Source: Streptomyces caelestis
Lineage (GTDB): Bacteria; Actinomycetota; Actinomycetes; Streptomycetales; Streptomycetaceae
Assembly: GCF_014205255.1 (NCBI RefSeq)
Contig: NZ_JACHNE010000001.1
Location: forward strand, 2,666,001-2,730,000
Direction: 5' to 3'
Length of the DNA stretch: 64,000 nt
Under the pieces are notes generated by a model. It saw nothing but the letters and a program-made list of their open reading frames with translations. It searched no databases and was not told the origin of the DNA. Both the position numbers and the translations under genes were made by a program. This document shows, piece by piece, positions 1-9,124 of this stretch. Position 1 is the first letter of the stretch, and each line of letters starts with the position of its first letter.

Positions 1-2
1 CG

Positions 3-464
3 GTGTTCTTCGGCCGGATGGTCCCGATCTTCCGCAGCCTCATCTCCGTGCCGGCGGGCGTGGAGCGCATGCGCCTGCCGCTGTTCCTGGGGCTGACCAC
101 GCTGGGCAGCGCGCTCTGGAACACGGCGTTCGTGCTGGCGGGCTACTCCCTCGGCGCGAACTGGCACCGGGTGACGGACATCGTCTCCACATACTCCAAG
201 GTGGTCCTCGCCGTGGCAGCGCTCGCGGTGCTGGTGTTCATAGCCCTACGGCTGCTGCGACGCCCCCAAGGGGCGCGGGGCTGTGACGATGTGCGGCTCC
301 GCCGCGGGGCGCGACAAGCCACAACACACCCGCACCCGCACCCGCACCCGCACCCGCACAACCACCGCACCCCCCGAGCTCTCAGGCGGCACCCCGAACC
401 GTCCGCAGAAGTTCCCGCAGGATCCGCTCCCCCGCAAGGACCCCCCGCTCGGGAAGCGCCCTGA
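3..464 (+). CDS. DedA-family membrane protein, C-terminal part (5' end outside window)
   Basis: The visible N-terminal part (FFGRMVPIFRSLISVPAG, then GLTTLGSALWNTAFVLAGY and a last membrane segment around residues 62-86) matches the C-terminal half of DedA/SNARE-associated membrane proteins, which support undecaprenyl-phosphate recycling and membrane homeostasis. The real start lies upstream of the window; the GTG at 3 is only the first in-frame valine. After about residue 88 the reading frame runs through a dispersed repeat (about 269-345), giving a low-complexity HPHPHPHP tail, and then antisense through the end of the next gene. The native C-terminus is probably replaced by repeat-derived sequence. 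It overlaps the convergent HAD gene by 83 bp. Confidence 0.8.
   Translation: MFFGRMVPIFRSLISVPAGVERMRLPLFLGLTTLGSALWNTAFVLAGYSLGANWHRVTDIVSTYSKVVLAVAALAVLVFIALRLLRRPQGARGCDDVRLRRGARQATTHPHPHPHPHPHNHRTPRALRRHPEPSAEVPAGSAPPQGPPAREAP
269..345. repeat. Dispersed palindromic repeat, type 2 (copy 1), with CACCCG tandem tail
   Basis: The sequence begins AGGGGCGCGGGGCTGTGACG, continues with GTGCGGCTCCGCCG and GGGGCGCGACAAGCC, and ends in a tandem run of the hexamer CACCCG to about 358. The same arrangement recurs in reverse orientation at 53011-53082 between two unrelated convergent genes. GGGGCGCGGGG elements of this kind are common between genes in Streptomyces. Here the repeat supplies the odd C-terminus of the DedA frame and may also end transcription from both sides. 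Confidence 0.6.
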
Positions 465-1194
465 CCGCAGGAGCCGTCCAGTCGGTGTCCGCCAGCTCCC
501 CGTGTCCGGGGCGCCAGCCCTGGTCGGCCGCGAGGAGCAGGTCGGCGTCGAGCAGGGAGTCTCCGGCGGCGAGGGTGAGATCGGCGCCGGTGCGCCGGGC
601 GATCTCGCGCATCGCCGCGCTCTTGGTGAGCGGCTTGGGCACGGCGTAGATCTTGCGGCCCTGGAGGGACACGGTCCAGCCTCGGTTCTCCGCCCACACC
701 GCCAGTTCCTTCACCCAGTCCTCGTTCAGCAGTTCACGCTCGACGACGAGGTAGGCGAAGAGGTCGTCGGCGACGCGGTGCTTGCGCACCCAGACCGGGT
801 CGGCGGCCCTGAGCAGGTGTTCCTGCACCTCGGCCAGGGGCGCGCACTGGTCGGCCAGCCGCGCGGTCACAGTTGCGTGCCAGTCGGGGTCGGACACGCC
901 GTCCACCAGGATGTGGCCGCCGTTCGCGCAGATCGCGTAGGTGGGCGCGGGGCCCGGCAGGTTGATGCGCAGGTACTGCTTGCGCGTGCGGGTCGTCGTC
1001 GGCACGAACACGGCCGCGTCGCCCAGGTCGGTGAGGAGCTGGGCGGCCGTCTCGGTCATGTACGACAGCGGTCTGCTCTCGTGCACCTCCACGCACAGCA
1101 GGCGGGGCGCCCGCGCGTCCGGCATGGTCAGCGCCAGAGCGGCGGCGGAGTAGATCAGGGTGCGGTCGAGGTCGCTCGCGACGAGTGCGGGCAT
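382..1194 (-). CDS. HAD-superfamily hydrolase of the Ter cluster
   Basis: A 270-residue HAD phosphohydrolase. Motif I is SDLDRTLI near the N-terminus (nucleophile and general-acid aspartates), a basic stretch KIYAVPKPLTK follows near residue 185, and motif IV is AAGDSLLDADLL near residue 208. It is the last gene of a minus-strand operon CitE-like lyase, PRTase fusion, HAD. Its ATG shares one base with the stop of the fusion gene (TGATG), so translation is probably coupled. In Ter-type clusters described by comparative genomics, a HAD enzyme accompanies PRTase, TRSP and CitE-like proteins and is predicted to dephosphorylate a nucleoside-like metabolite. The actual substrate is unknown. Confidence 0.85.
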   Translation of the reverse strand: MPALVASDLDRTLIYSAAALALTMPDARAPRLLCVEVHESRPLSYMTETAAQLLTDLGDAAVFVPTTTRTRKQYLRINLPGPAPTYAICANGGHILVDGVSDPDWHATVTARLADQCAPLAEVQEHLLRAADPVWVRKHRVADDLFAYLVVERELLNEDWVKELAVWAENRGWTVSLQGRKIYAVPKPLTKSAAMREIARRTGADLTLAAGDSLLDADLLLAADQGWRPGHGELADTDWTAPAVRALPERGVLAGERILRELLRTVRGAA

Positions 1195-3830
1195 CAGACC
1201 GTCACCGCCTTGCCGTCGGCGCCGGTCGCGCCCCGGGTGTACTTGGGGTGGATGAGCCCGACGCAGGTGTAGGGCAGGTCGGCCACCTCCTCGACGGGTA
1301 CGCCGCGTTGCTCGGCCAGCAGGCGTACGTGGTCGAGGTCGCTGCCCGCCCCGGCGCGTGCCAGGACCTTCCAGGGCACGCGGCGCAGCATCACCCGGGT
1401 GGTCTCGCCGACGCCGGGCTTGACGAGGTTCACGTCGTGGATGCCGTACTCCTCGCTGATGCGCTCGACGGCGGCCCAGCCCTCCCAGGTGGGCGAGCGG
1501 TCGGCGGCGAGCAGTTCCTTGGCCTGGGCGCAGGCCGCGTCCGCGACCTCGGGGAAGCGGGCGGAGACGGCGTCCAGGAAGCTCACCGAGACGTCCGCGC
1601 CGGCGAGTTCGCGGTAGAACTTCGCGCCGTGGTAGTCGTGCGGTCCGACCAGGTCCGCCCGCAGGACGGTCCGCGAGATCAGACCGGACACGGTGGAGTT
1701 GAGGCAGGCGGAGGGGATGAGGAAGTCCTCGCGGGTGCCGTAGGTCCGGACGCAGGAGCCCGGGTCGGCCAGGACGGCGATCTCGGGGCTGAAGCCGGTG
1801 ATGCCGTCGGACTTCTCGAACTCCTGAAGGGCCTGGGCGAGTTCGCGGGTGATGGCGCCCTTGCCGGTCCAGCCGTCGACGAAGACGACGTCCCGGGGGT
1901 CGTGGTGCGCGGCGAGCCAGCGCAGGGCGTTGGCGTCGATGCCGCGGCCGCGGACGATCGAGACGGCGTAGTGCGGCAGGTCGAGGCCGTGCCGGTACTG
2001 GGCCCAGCGGCGCATCAGGATGCCGACGGGTGTCCCGGCACGGGCCAGGGAGACCAGGACGGGGCGCGGGGACCGCTCCGCGAGGACGGTCTCGGTGACG
2101 ACACCGGCCGCTGCGGCGATGCGGACCGCCGAGTCCTCCAGCGCGGCGTGGAACAGCTCCTGGTACTGCTCGCTCGGCTGGTACTCCACGGGCAGTGACT
2201 CGGCGTAGTGCGCGCCGCCGCTCTGGATCGCCTCCTCGCGCTCCTCGGTCGGCGCCTCCAGCGTCACGTCCGAGAGGTCCTGGAGCAGCCAGCCGACCTC
2301 CTCGGGCGCGTACGAGGAGAAGGCGGGGCCGCGGAGGGGCTCGGGCAGCATGGAGGGCCTTTCAGGGGCGTACGGGGGCTCGGGGGCGTACGACGGCACG
2401 ACGGCGAGGAGGACCTGCGGCGTGTGCGCGGCGAGCCGGGCGAGGAGACCGTCGGGAGCGTGCAGCGCGGGGGTGTCCGCGGCCGAGTCGACGACGGCGA
2501 CGACGGCGTCGAAGCCGGCGCCCGCGACGTTGTAGGCGTACCGCTCGCCCGGGCCGTCGGCGGGGTCGTCGTGGGCGGGGAAGACCAGGCGGGTGCGTAT
2601 CGCGTAGCCGGGGTCGTCGACGGCGAGGACGGGTGAGCGGGTGGTGGTGGAGTAGCGCACCTCGGCGTCCGTCACCTGCTCCAGCTCTCGGCCCAGCCTC
2701 AGCGGCGCGTACATCAGCTCCTCGCACCCGAGGACGAGCACGCGGCGGGCATCGGCGGGCAGCGCCGCGGCGAGCCGGGCGGCCATGGAGGGCAGGGCGG
2801 CCTCCAGCCGGGCGCGGTGCTCGGGGGTGAAGCCGTGCCGGCCCCCGTCGGGGAGGCCGGCGGGCCAGCGCAGGTCTATGCGGGTGACGTGGGAGTGGGC
2901 ACGGTTGTCATCCGGGTGCGGGCCGGTGGGGGCTGTTCGCGCAGTTCCCCGCGCCCCTAGGGGGCCGGCGGCAACGCCCTCAAGGGGCGCGGGGAACTGC
3001 GCGACCGGCCACGACGCTGCCGCAGACGGCCGATCACCTGTCGGGACACTCTCCGCCTCGTACCGCGCCACCAACTCCTGCCCCTTCTCCAGCACCCCCT
3101 CCGGCAGCCGCACGGTCCCCGAAGCCGCTGCCACGAGATCCACCCGCGCGCCGATCTCCCCGGCGAATTCCGCGAGGCGGCCCGCGTCGGCCGGCGACCG
3201 CATGTCCACCAGCGCCACCACGACGTACCGCCGCCGCGGATACCGCTCATGAAGATCCCGGACGGTGTTCAGCACCGTGTTCCCCGTGGAGAACTCGTCG
3301 TCGACCAGGACCAGCGGCCCGTCACCGCTGAGCAGCGCGGGGTCCTCCGGCAGCAGCAGATGCGAGGTCGCGTGCGAGTGGGACTCCTCGAAGCCGCCGG
3401 CCGGGGCGAGACCGGCGACGGGGCGGCGGGTGGAGTGCAGGTAGGGGGCGAGGCCCAGGCCGTCGGCGACGGAGTGGCCGAGGCCGGTCGCGGTCTCCGC
3501 GTAGCCGAGGACGACCGCGCGGCGGGCCTCGTCGGCGCCCAGCAGTTCGCGCACGCGGCGGCCCAGCTCGAAGCCATAGCCGTAGACCACGGACGGCGAC
3601 TGCGGGACGTGCTTGCCGAGCACGTTCGACACCAGCAGGTGCGCCCGCTTGGGGTTGCGGCGCAGCGCCAGTCCCAGCAGGTCGGTCAGCCGGTCGTCGC
3701 CGACGAGCCCGACACCGAGCCGCTCGGCGACCCAGCTGCCCGACCAGACGCCGTCGGCACCGCCGGCCGTCCCGGCCCGCACCCCGTCGCGCACCTGGCG
3801 GTGCGCCCCCTCGTTCACTGCGTTCTCCAT
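1194..3830 (-). CDS. Fused PRTase-TRSP-PRTase-PELOTA protein of the Ter stress cluster
   Basis: The 878-residue protein combines parts that many genomes encode as two proteins. The N-terminal phosphoribosyltransferase domain has the PRPP loop VLVDDEFSTGNT at 174-185. A TRSP-type region (about 320-500) carries EELMYAPLRLG and YSTTTRSPVLA. The C-terminal half resembles the StiP-like family: a second PRTase with PRPVLVSLARAGTPVG near 595 and VVFVDGWTGKGA near 650, then a PELOTA-type RNA-binding end (about 790-870). These domains are predicted to make a nucleoside-like metabolite with TerD proteins. Residues about 275-300 are encoded by a perfect palindromic repeat, so the linker is repeat-derived. 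The gene is second in the operon, 63 bp after the CitE-like gene. Domain calls are from recognition, not alignment. Confidence 0.82.
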   Translation of the reverse strand: MENAVNEGAHRQVRDGVRAGTAGGADGVWSGSWVAERLGVGLVGDDRLTDLLGLALRRNPKRAHLLVSNVLGKHVPQSPSVVYGYGFELGRRVRELLGADEARRAVVLGYAETATGLGHSVADGLGLAPYLHSTRRPVAGLAPAGGFEESHSHATSHLLLPEDPALLSGDGPLVLVDDEFSTGNTVLNTVRDLHERYPRRRYVVVALVDMRSPADAGRLAEFAGEIGARVDLVAAASGTVRLPEGVLEKGQELVARYEAESVPTGDRPSAAASWPVAQFPAPLEGVAAGPLGARGTARTAPTGPHPDDNRAHSHVTRIDLRWPAGLPDGGRHGFTPEHRARLEAALPSMAARLAAALPADARRVLVLGCEELMYAPLRLGRELEQVTDAEVRYSTTTRSPVLAVDDPGYAIRTRLVFPAHDDPADGPGERYAYNVAGAGFDAVVAVVDSAADTPALHAPDGLLARLAAHTPQVLLAVVPSYAPEPPYAPERPSMLPEPLRGPAFSSYAPEEVGWLLQDLSDVTLEAPTEEREEAIQSGGAHYAESLPVEYQPSEQYQELFHAALEDSAVRIAAAAGVVTETVLAERSPRPVLVSLARAGTPVGILMRRWAQYRHGLDLPHYAVSIVRGRGIDANALRWLAAHHDPRDVVFVDGWTGKGAITRELAQALQEFEKSDGITGFSPEIAVLADPGSCVRTYGTREDFLIPSACLNSTVSGLISRTVLRADLVGPHDYHGAKFYRELAGADVSVSFLDAVSARFPEVADAACAQAKELLAADRSPTWEGWAAVERISEEYGIHDVNLVKPGVGETTRVMLRRVPWKVLARAGAGSDLDHVRLLAEQRGVPVEEVADLPYTCVGLIHPKYTRGATGADGKAVTV
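2935..3005. repeat. Palindromic repeat, type 1, inside the PRTase fusion gene
   Basis: Left arm 2935-2958 (GTTCGCGCAGTTCCCCGCGC then CCCT) pairs with 2983-3004 as a 22-bp perfect inverted repeat around a 24-nt centre. The left arm reappears identically at 20287-20310 between two unrelated genes. Within the gene it keeps the frame open and encodes a Pro/Ala/Gly-rich linker (AQFPAPLEGVAAGPLGARG). Confidence 0.8.
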
Positions 3831-3893
3831 GAATTCCCTGCGTCGATGTCGCCGGTTGCTCCGGCGAGCCTGCGTTCCTCGGATGCCGTGCGT

Positions 3894-5060
3894 TCAGTCG
3901 CCCAAGCCGGCCGCGAGCAGCTCCACGAAGCCGATGTCCTCGTTCGCCACGCCGAAAACCTCGGCACGCAGCAGCGTCCGCTCGGCCCAGGCCCGATGCG
4001 GCTTCACCTCGTTCATCTTGTTCGTGTACGCCGACCTCAGCACACCCCCGCCGCCGCGCTCGGGGCGCAGGATGTCCTGGGCGTCCGAGAACTCCTCGTG
4101 GCTGACGACCGACAGGGCGTGCACGGGCAGCACGTGCGAGGGGTGGATGCAGGTCTTGCCCAGCAGTCCGTTGGCCTGGTCCAGGGTGATCTCCCTGAGC
4201 AGGCCGTCCATGGCGTGCTCAATCAGCTTCTCGCGCAGTTCCGCGGCCTGCACCTCCAGGAAGGGGCTCTGCCGCAGCAGCGGCTTGAACATGCGCTCCT
4301 GGACCCGGAAGTACTCCCACACCGGCCCGGTCACGGTGAAGCCGGTCCCGTCGGCGCGGCCCAGCATGTTCACCACGTCGGCGATCACGGAGGCGACGAC
4401 CTGCACGTCGTAGGCCGTCATGTCGGGGCCCCTGCGCAGCCCGTACGAGGAGCAGAAGTCCGTCACACCGAGGCGCAGGGCGAGTACGCGGTCGCGGTAC
4501 TTTCCGACCGCCCGGGAGATGCCCTCCAGCGTCGGCACGCGCGACTCGCGGTAGAGCAGCTCCGGCGACTCCAGCACCGGCATGGCGAAGAGGCGGCGGC
4601 CGCCTTCGGCCTCGGCGGTCGCCAGCGCCTCCAGGAAGGGGATGCCGCGTTCCTCGGTGAACTTCGGCAGGACGAATCCGGACAGCAGCCGGACGGCGGG
4701 TCCGAGGCGTCGGACCAGGTCGGGGATCTGCTCGGGGACGCGGACCCGGATGAAGAGCAGCGGCAGATCCGCGCCCGGGCGGCCGGCGAGGGCCGTGAGC
4801 TGGCGGACGAGGTTCTCCTCGCCCGGGCCGACGTCCGCGTCGTCGATCGAGTCCTCCAGGCACAGGACCATGGAGACCACGCCGCGACCGGCCTGCTTGA
4901 GGACGTCGTCGGCGAGGCGTTCGCGGGTGGCCGGGCTGTAGAGCGTGGCGCCGAGGGTGGCCGAGAGCAGCCAGGCCGGCGAATCCGCGGTGAACGTGCA
5001 CGGCTCGCGGTGGAAGAGACGCTTCCGCACCTCAGGGGCGATGTGCCCGAAATGACGCAT
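3894..5060 (-). CDS. HpcH/HpaI aldolase / CitE-like lyase of the Ter cluster
   Basis: A 388-residue protein of the citrate-lyase beta / HpcH-HpaI TIM-barrel family, which cleaves or forms C-C bonds of acyl substrates using a divalent metal. The metal-site motif LCLEDSIDDADV is at residues 66-77. The ATG follows GGGGGAG about 5 nt upstream. It is the first gene of the operon with the PRTase fusion and HAD genes. It diverges from a TerD gene across 229 bp (5061-5289), which should hold both promoters. CitE-like members of Ter clusters are predicted to act in the same metabolite pathway as the PRTase protein. Substrate unknown. Confidence 0.85.
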   Translation of the reverse strand: MRHFGHIAPEVRKRLFHREPCTFTADSPAWLLSATLGATLYSPATRERLADDVLKQAGRGVVSMVLCLEDSIDDADVGPGEENLVRQLTALAGRPGADLPLLFIRVRVPEQIPDLVRRLGPAVRLLSGFVLPKFTEERGIPFLEALATAEAEGGRRLFAMPVLESPELLYRESRVPTLEGISRAVGKYRDRVLALRLGVTDFCSSYGLRRGPDMTAYDVQVVASVIADVVNMLGRADGTGFTVTGPVWEYFRVQERMFKPLLRQSPFLEVQAAELREKLIEHAMDGLLREITLDQANGLLGKTCIHPSHVLPVHALSVVSHEEFSDAQDILRPERGGGGVLRSAYTNKMNEVKPHRAWAERTLLRAEVFGVANEDIGFVELLAAGLGD

Positions 5061-5289
5061 GGAACTCCCCCGTGGTGGTTGTGCGACCTGCGAATCGTCG
5101 AAAGCTGGCCGGTAATAGTACGTAGATGTCCATGGCAGAGGTTCCCATCAGGCATGAATTTCAGGTAACGCGGGCAAGCACAGCCTGCCCGGCCATGACG
5201 ACGGTAGTCCGCGAGGGCCGTCGGCGCCGCTCGTGGCACCGCGGGCCCCCGCGTTGTCGTGAGCAGGACCGAGAAGGCAGGATGACCGC

Positions 5290-6240
5290 ATGACGCACGC
5301 GATGCTGAAGGGGTCGAACGTCCCGCTGGAAGCCACCACGGTACGCGCCGTGCTGCGCTGGACATCCGGGCAGGGGGTTCCGGACGTCGACGCCTCCGCG
5401 CTGCTCCTCGGCCCCGACGGTCGTGTGCGCTCCGACGAGGACTTCGTCTTCTACAACCAGCCCCGGCACCCTTCCGGGAAGGTGTGGCGGCTCGGCAAGA
5501 AGCGGGTCACCGAGGGCCTGACCGACACGATCCAGACAGATCTCTCCGGTGTCGAGTCGGGAGTCAGCCGGATTCTGCTGGTCGCTTCGGCGGACGGCGT
5601 CACGTTCGACCGCGTACGGGACCTGCGCATCCTGCTGTACGACGCGGCGGGCACCGGTGCGGAAGCTCTGGCGTACTTCGACGTCAAACCGGAGACAGGC
5701 GAGGAGACCGCGCTGATCTGCGGCGAGCTGTACCGGCGCGGTGAGGGCTGGAAGTTCCGGGCGCTGGGCGAGGGCTATTCGAACGGCCTTCAGGGACTCG
5801 CGACCGACTACGGCATCTCGGTGGACGAGTCGGAGGCGCTGGAGGAGACGGGCGGACAACCGGTTACGGTCGGCGCGACCCAGCCGACGGCCACCGGCCC
5901 CGCACAGCCCACGACGGCCACGACGGCCACGACGGCCCAGCCCACGACCTCCTCCCGGCCCTCCCCGGAGGTGTCCCGTCCGCTGCCGCCGGAGCAGCCG
6001 ACCGCGGTGCCCTCACAGCCCGCGTACGGCTATCCGTCCCAGCAGCCCCCTGTGACCCAGCCGGCGTACGGCTACCCGCATCCCACGAGCCAGCCCGCGT
6101 ACGGCTACCCCCAGGCACCGGCGACGGCGGGCGTCACGGGGGCGCAGTCCGGCTACGGCTACCCGCAGCCGGTCGCAGCCGCGGCCCCCGACCCGGACTT
6201 CCGTCTGCCCCCGCAGGGCCCGCAGTTCATCGGCCGCTAG
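5290..6240 (+). CDS. TerD-family protein with Pro-rich AYGYP-repeat tail
   Basis: Residues 1 to about 175 form a TerD domain: LKGSNVPL start, [21 protein letters not shown], and the end motif [20 protein letters not shown]. TerD domains bind calcium through acidic residues and belong to tellurite/stress systems. From about residue 190 the protein becomes Thr/Pro/Gln-rich with repeats of PAYGYP or SGYGYPQ (four copies between about 6019 and 6170). Such a disordered tail is absent from the two short TerD proteins at 8455-9700 and suggests a scaffold or surface-binding role (inference). It is divergent from the CitE-like operon. Confidence 0.88.
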   Translation: MTHAMLKGSNVPLEATTVRAVLRWTSGQGVPDVDASALLLGPDGRVRSDEDFVFYNQPRHPSGKVWRLGKKRVTEGLTDTIQTDLSGVESGVSRILLVASADGVTFDRVRDLRILLYDAAGTGAEALAYFDVKPETGEETALICGELYRRGEGWKFRALGEGYSNGLQGLATDYGISVDESEALEETGGQPVTVGATQPTATGPAQPTTATTATTAQPTTSSRPSPEVSRPLPPEQPTAVPSQPAYGYPSQQPPVTQPAYGYPHPTSQPAYGYPQAPATAGVTGAQSGYGYPQPVAAAAPDPDFRLPPQGPQFIGR

Positions 6241-6312
6241 GCGGAACCAGGGCCGGCGCCCGCAGGGGCCCGGCCCTCGGCCCCGCCCTCACGCCGGCCC
6301 TCAGCCCGGCCC

Positions 6313-7050
6313 TCAGCGCTGGACCTTCGTCTTGTAGCCCCGGCCCCACTGGAGCCCCCACCCGTACAACCGGTCCAGTTCGGCCTGGAACCCGTACACG
6401 AACTTCGCCTCGCGGCGCACGATGATCTCGTCCTTGATCTTTTCGATCATGACGACGGCGCAGGAGCGGGCCTGCGGCTGGCGTTCGTCGAGGTGGATCT
6501 CGATGCGGGGGCCGTTGCTCGGGTAGAGGGTGACGATGGCGTGGGCGCGGTCGAACGCGGGTGTCGAGTCGTAGATGTAGACGAAGACCAGGAGCCGCTT
6601 GATGCTGTCGCGGTGGTCGAGGTTGATGTACATCGTCTCGCCGGACCCGGAACCGAAGCGGTCGTCGCCGCTGAGCTTGACGTACGGCGGGGCGTTGACG
6701 TCGCCGTAGTAGCCGCCGAGGGGCTGGACGACGCCTTTGCTGCCGTCCTGGAGTTCGTACAGACAGCCCAGGTCGAGGTCGACGTTGACCACGCTCTGGC
6801 TGTGGCCGATGACCTCCGGCGGTTTGAGGGCCCTGAAGGGGTGCCGCAGCAGACTCTCGCGCTGCGGGCCGCCGATGTCGGAGGTGCGCATCCGCCAGCT
6901 CAGATTGACGCGGAGATGGCCGGTGGCCGCGTCCTGTTTGGTGAGTGATATCTGTGCGCGCCGCTTGGTCAGCTCGATCGCGTTGGTTGCCGCGTGACCC
7001 GAGTCGAACTGCACATCGCGCCCACGCCGGAGTCCGTCGAACAGGCCCAT
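6313..7050 (-). CDS. TerA-like Ter-cluster protein
   Basis: A 245-residue cytoplasmic protein starting MGLFDGLRRGRDVQFDSG. I chose the ATG at 7050 because the GGGGGCGG just before it looks like a ribosome site and the 35 residues further upstream are low-complexity and GC-driven. The body (residues about 30-240) contains LTKRRAQISLTKQD, VNVDLDLGCLYELQDG, SGETMYINLDHRD and KTKVQR at the end. This matches what I recall as the TerA-like family, distantly related to TerD in having a beta-sandwich with acidic metal-binding turns. It sits between TerD and DUF475 genes, supporting a Ter role. Confidence 0.7.
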   Translation of the reverse strand: MGLFDGLRRGRDVQFDSGHAATNAIELTKRRAQISLTKQDAATGHLRVNLSWRMRTSDIGGPQRESLLRHPFRALKPPEVIGHSQSVVNVDLDLGCLYELQDGSKGVVQPLGGYYGDVNAPPYVKLSGDDRFGSGSGETMYINLDHRDSIKRLLVFVYIYDSTPAFDRAHAIVTLYPSNGPRIEIHLDERQPQARSCAVVMIEKIKDEIIVRREAKFVYGFQAELDRLYGWGLQWGRGYKTKVQR

Positions 7051-7180
7051 TCCGCCCCCACGTTCACTTGGTGACCGCGGGTCCTCGCCGTACCCGCGGC
7101 CCTTGACGACCGACGGGGCGGCCGCCGAGGAGTTGCCTCGGTGGCCGCCCCGCACAGAGCGTTCCTCACCCGGAGGGGTG

Positions 7181-8329
7181 TCACACCCCGGACGACACCT
7201 CAGTCTTGTCGTCCGAGCCCGCCGCTTTTCCCTCTGCCGCCGCCAGGGCGCGGTTGCGGCGGACGGAGGACCAGAAGGACCAGGCGATCAGGATGACACC
7301 GACCGAGCCGGTGATGAACTCGTTGATCTCGTACCTGATGGTGACGAGCAGGATCATGGCGAGCGCGCCGATCGCGTAGTGCGCGCCGTGCTCCAGGTAG
7401 ACGTAGTCGTCGAGGGTGCCCTCGCGGACCAGGTAGACCGTGAGCGACCGGACGTACATGGCGCCGATGCCGAGGCCGAGGGCCATCAGGACGATGTCGT
7501 TGGTGATGGCGAAGGCGCCGATCACGCCGTCGAAGGAGAAGGACGCGTCCAGGACCTCCAGGTAGAGGAACATGAAGAACGCGGCCTTGCCGGCCACGAC
7601 GACCGCGGAGCGCGGCTTGCCGGCGCGTACGGCCTCATCCTCCTGCTCGTGCTCGCGTTCCTCCTCCTCTTCGAGCTTGTCCTCGAAGTAGCCGGAGAGA
7701 CCGCCCACGATCATGTACGTGATGAGGCCCGCGATACCGGAGAGAAGGACCGTCTCCGCCTTGTCGACGTGCGTGCCGCCGTGCTGGTGGGCGTGGGTCG
7801 CGAAGGTCATCGCGGAGATCAGCAGGACGATCAGGGCGATGCAGACCGACAGCATGTCGACCTTGCCGAGCTTGGCCAGGGGCCGCTCCAGCCAGCCCAG
7901 CCACTTGATGTCCCGGTCCTCGAAGATGAAGTCCAGGAAGATCATCAGCAGGAACATGCCACCGAACGCGGCGATCGACGGGTGAGCGTCGGTGACGAGC
8001 TCCTGGTAACGGTCCTTGTCGGTGAGCGCGAGGTCGACGGCCTCGATCGGCCCGAGCTGGGCGCTGAGGGCGACGATCACGACGGGGAAGACCAGCCGCA
8101 TGCCGAACACGGCGATCAGGATGCCGATCGTGAGGAAGATTTTCTGCCAGAAGGCACTCATCTTCTTCAGGATTCCGGCGTTGACCACCGCGTTGTCGAA
8201 GGACAGCGAGATCTCGAGGACGGACAGGATCGCTACGAGCCCGAAGGCGGCCCACCCTCCGTAGAGGACCGCTGCGACCAGGCCGAGCGCGGTGACCGCG
8301 AACGACCACCCGAAGGTTTTCAGAAGCAC
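7181..8329 (-). CDS. DUF475 / TerC-like integral membrane protein
   Basis: A 382-residue polytopic protein with about nine hydrophobic segments. Acidic membrane motifs typical of the TerC superfamily are visible: EISLSFDNAVVNAG near residues 43-56 and EVLDASFSFDGVIGA near 257-271. A charged cytoplasmic loop (EDKLEEEEEREHEQEDE, about 218-234) separates two halves that look like an internal duplication. A His-rich stretch THAHQHGGTH lies near 183-192. TerC proteins are thought to export or sense metal ions, with Mn export shown for some relatives. The start is a GTG with no clear ribosome site. Its place among TerD genes supports a metal-stress role. Confidence 0.87.
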   Translation of the reverse strand: MLLKTFGWSFAVTALGLVAAVLYGGWAAFGLVAILSVLEISLSFDNAVVNAGILKKMSAFWQKIFLTIGILIAVFGMRLVFPVVIVALSAQLGPIEAVDLALTDKDRYQELVTDAHPSIAAFGGMFLLMIFLDFIFEDRDIKWLGWLERPLAKLGKVDMLSVCIALIVLLISAMTFATHAHQHGGTHVDKAETVLLSGIAGLITYMIVGGLSGYFEDKLEEEEEREHEQEDEAVRAGKPRSAVVVAGKAAFFMFLYLEVLDASFSFDGVIGAFAITNDIVLMALGLGIGAMYVRSLTVYLVREGTLDDYVYLEHGAHYAIGALAMILLVTIRYEINEFITGSVGVILIAWSFWSSVRRNRALAAAEGKAAGSDDKTEVSSGV

Positions 8330-8454
8330 TGGCTACCCAATCGTGTGTGTACGGGTCTCTCCCGTGCCGTACCCGGCTTTACGAACTTTTGAAGCCGAAG
8401 TCTAGTCGGCCCCCCTTCGCACCCCACGGGGCCCCGACTTTTGCTCATATCGCG

Positions 8455-9030
8455 TTACGAGACGTTGACTCCGAAGTCCAGAGCGATGCCCCGCAGCCCC
8501 GACGCGTACCCCTGCCCGACGGCCCTGAACTTCCATTCGCCCTGGTGGCGATAGACCTCGCCGAAGATCATCGCGGTCTCCGTGGAGGCGTCCTCGCTGA
8601 GGTCGTAGCGGGCGAGTTCCTGGCCGTCCGCCTGGTTCACGACGCGAATGAAGGCGTTGCTGACCTGGCCGAAGGTCTGCCCGCGCTCGTCGGCCATGTG
8701 GATGGAGACGGGAAACACGATCTTGTCGCACTGGGGCGGCACCTTGGAGAGGTCGATCAGGAGCGACTCGTCGTCGCCGTCGCCCTCGCCGGTGAGGTTG
8801 TCACCGGTGTGCTCCACGGAACCGTCCGGGCTCTTGAGCTGGTTGTAGAACACGAACCACTCGTCCCCGAGCACGCGCCCGCCGCTGCACATCAGGGCGC
8901 TGGCGTCGAGGTCGAACGGGGCTCCGGTGGTGGAGCGCGCGTCCCAGCCGAGCCCGATCATCACCTGAGTGAGGTTCGGTGCGGCCTTGGACAGGGAGAC
9001 ATTGCCTCCCTTGGCGAGCGTGACGCCCAT
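8455..9030 (-). CDS. TerD-family stress protein
   Basis: A 191-residue single-domain TerD protein starting [21 protein letters not shown] lies 7 nt before the ATG. Family landmarks are [57 protein letters not shown] and [19 protein letters not shown]. The acidic DLDAS and [11 protein letters not shown] turns are calcium sites in studied TerD proteins. It is about 95 bp from a close paralog in the same direction, so a tandem duplication is likely. TerD-domain genes of S. coelicolor affect differentiation as well as stress tolerance. Confidence 0.92.
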   Translation of the reverse strand: MGVTLAKGGNVSLSKAAPNLTQVMIGLGWDARSTTGAPFDLDASALMCSGGRVLGDEWFVFYNQLKSPDGSVEHTGDNLTGEGDGDDESLLIDLSKVPPQCDKIVFPVSIHMADERGQTFGQVSNAFIRVVNQADGQELARYDLSEDASTETAMIFGEVYRHQGEWKFRAVGQGYASGLRGIALDFGVNVS

Positions 9031-9124
9031 GATTCCCTCCCCGGGTGTGTTTCTCAGGTGGGTCCTGCACGTCCGGCGCCGCACGTAAACCGTGCGGCGC
9101 CGGACAGAGGGACCTTCGAGTAAC

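Noticed and set aside
327..358. Possible CRISPR-like array (repeated CACCCG)
   Set aside because: Short hexamer tandem repeat without spacers; a microsatellite at the tail of a dispersed repeat.
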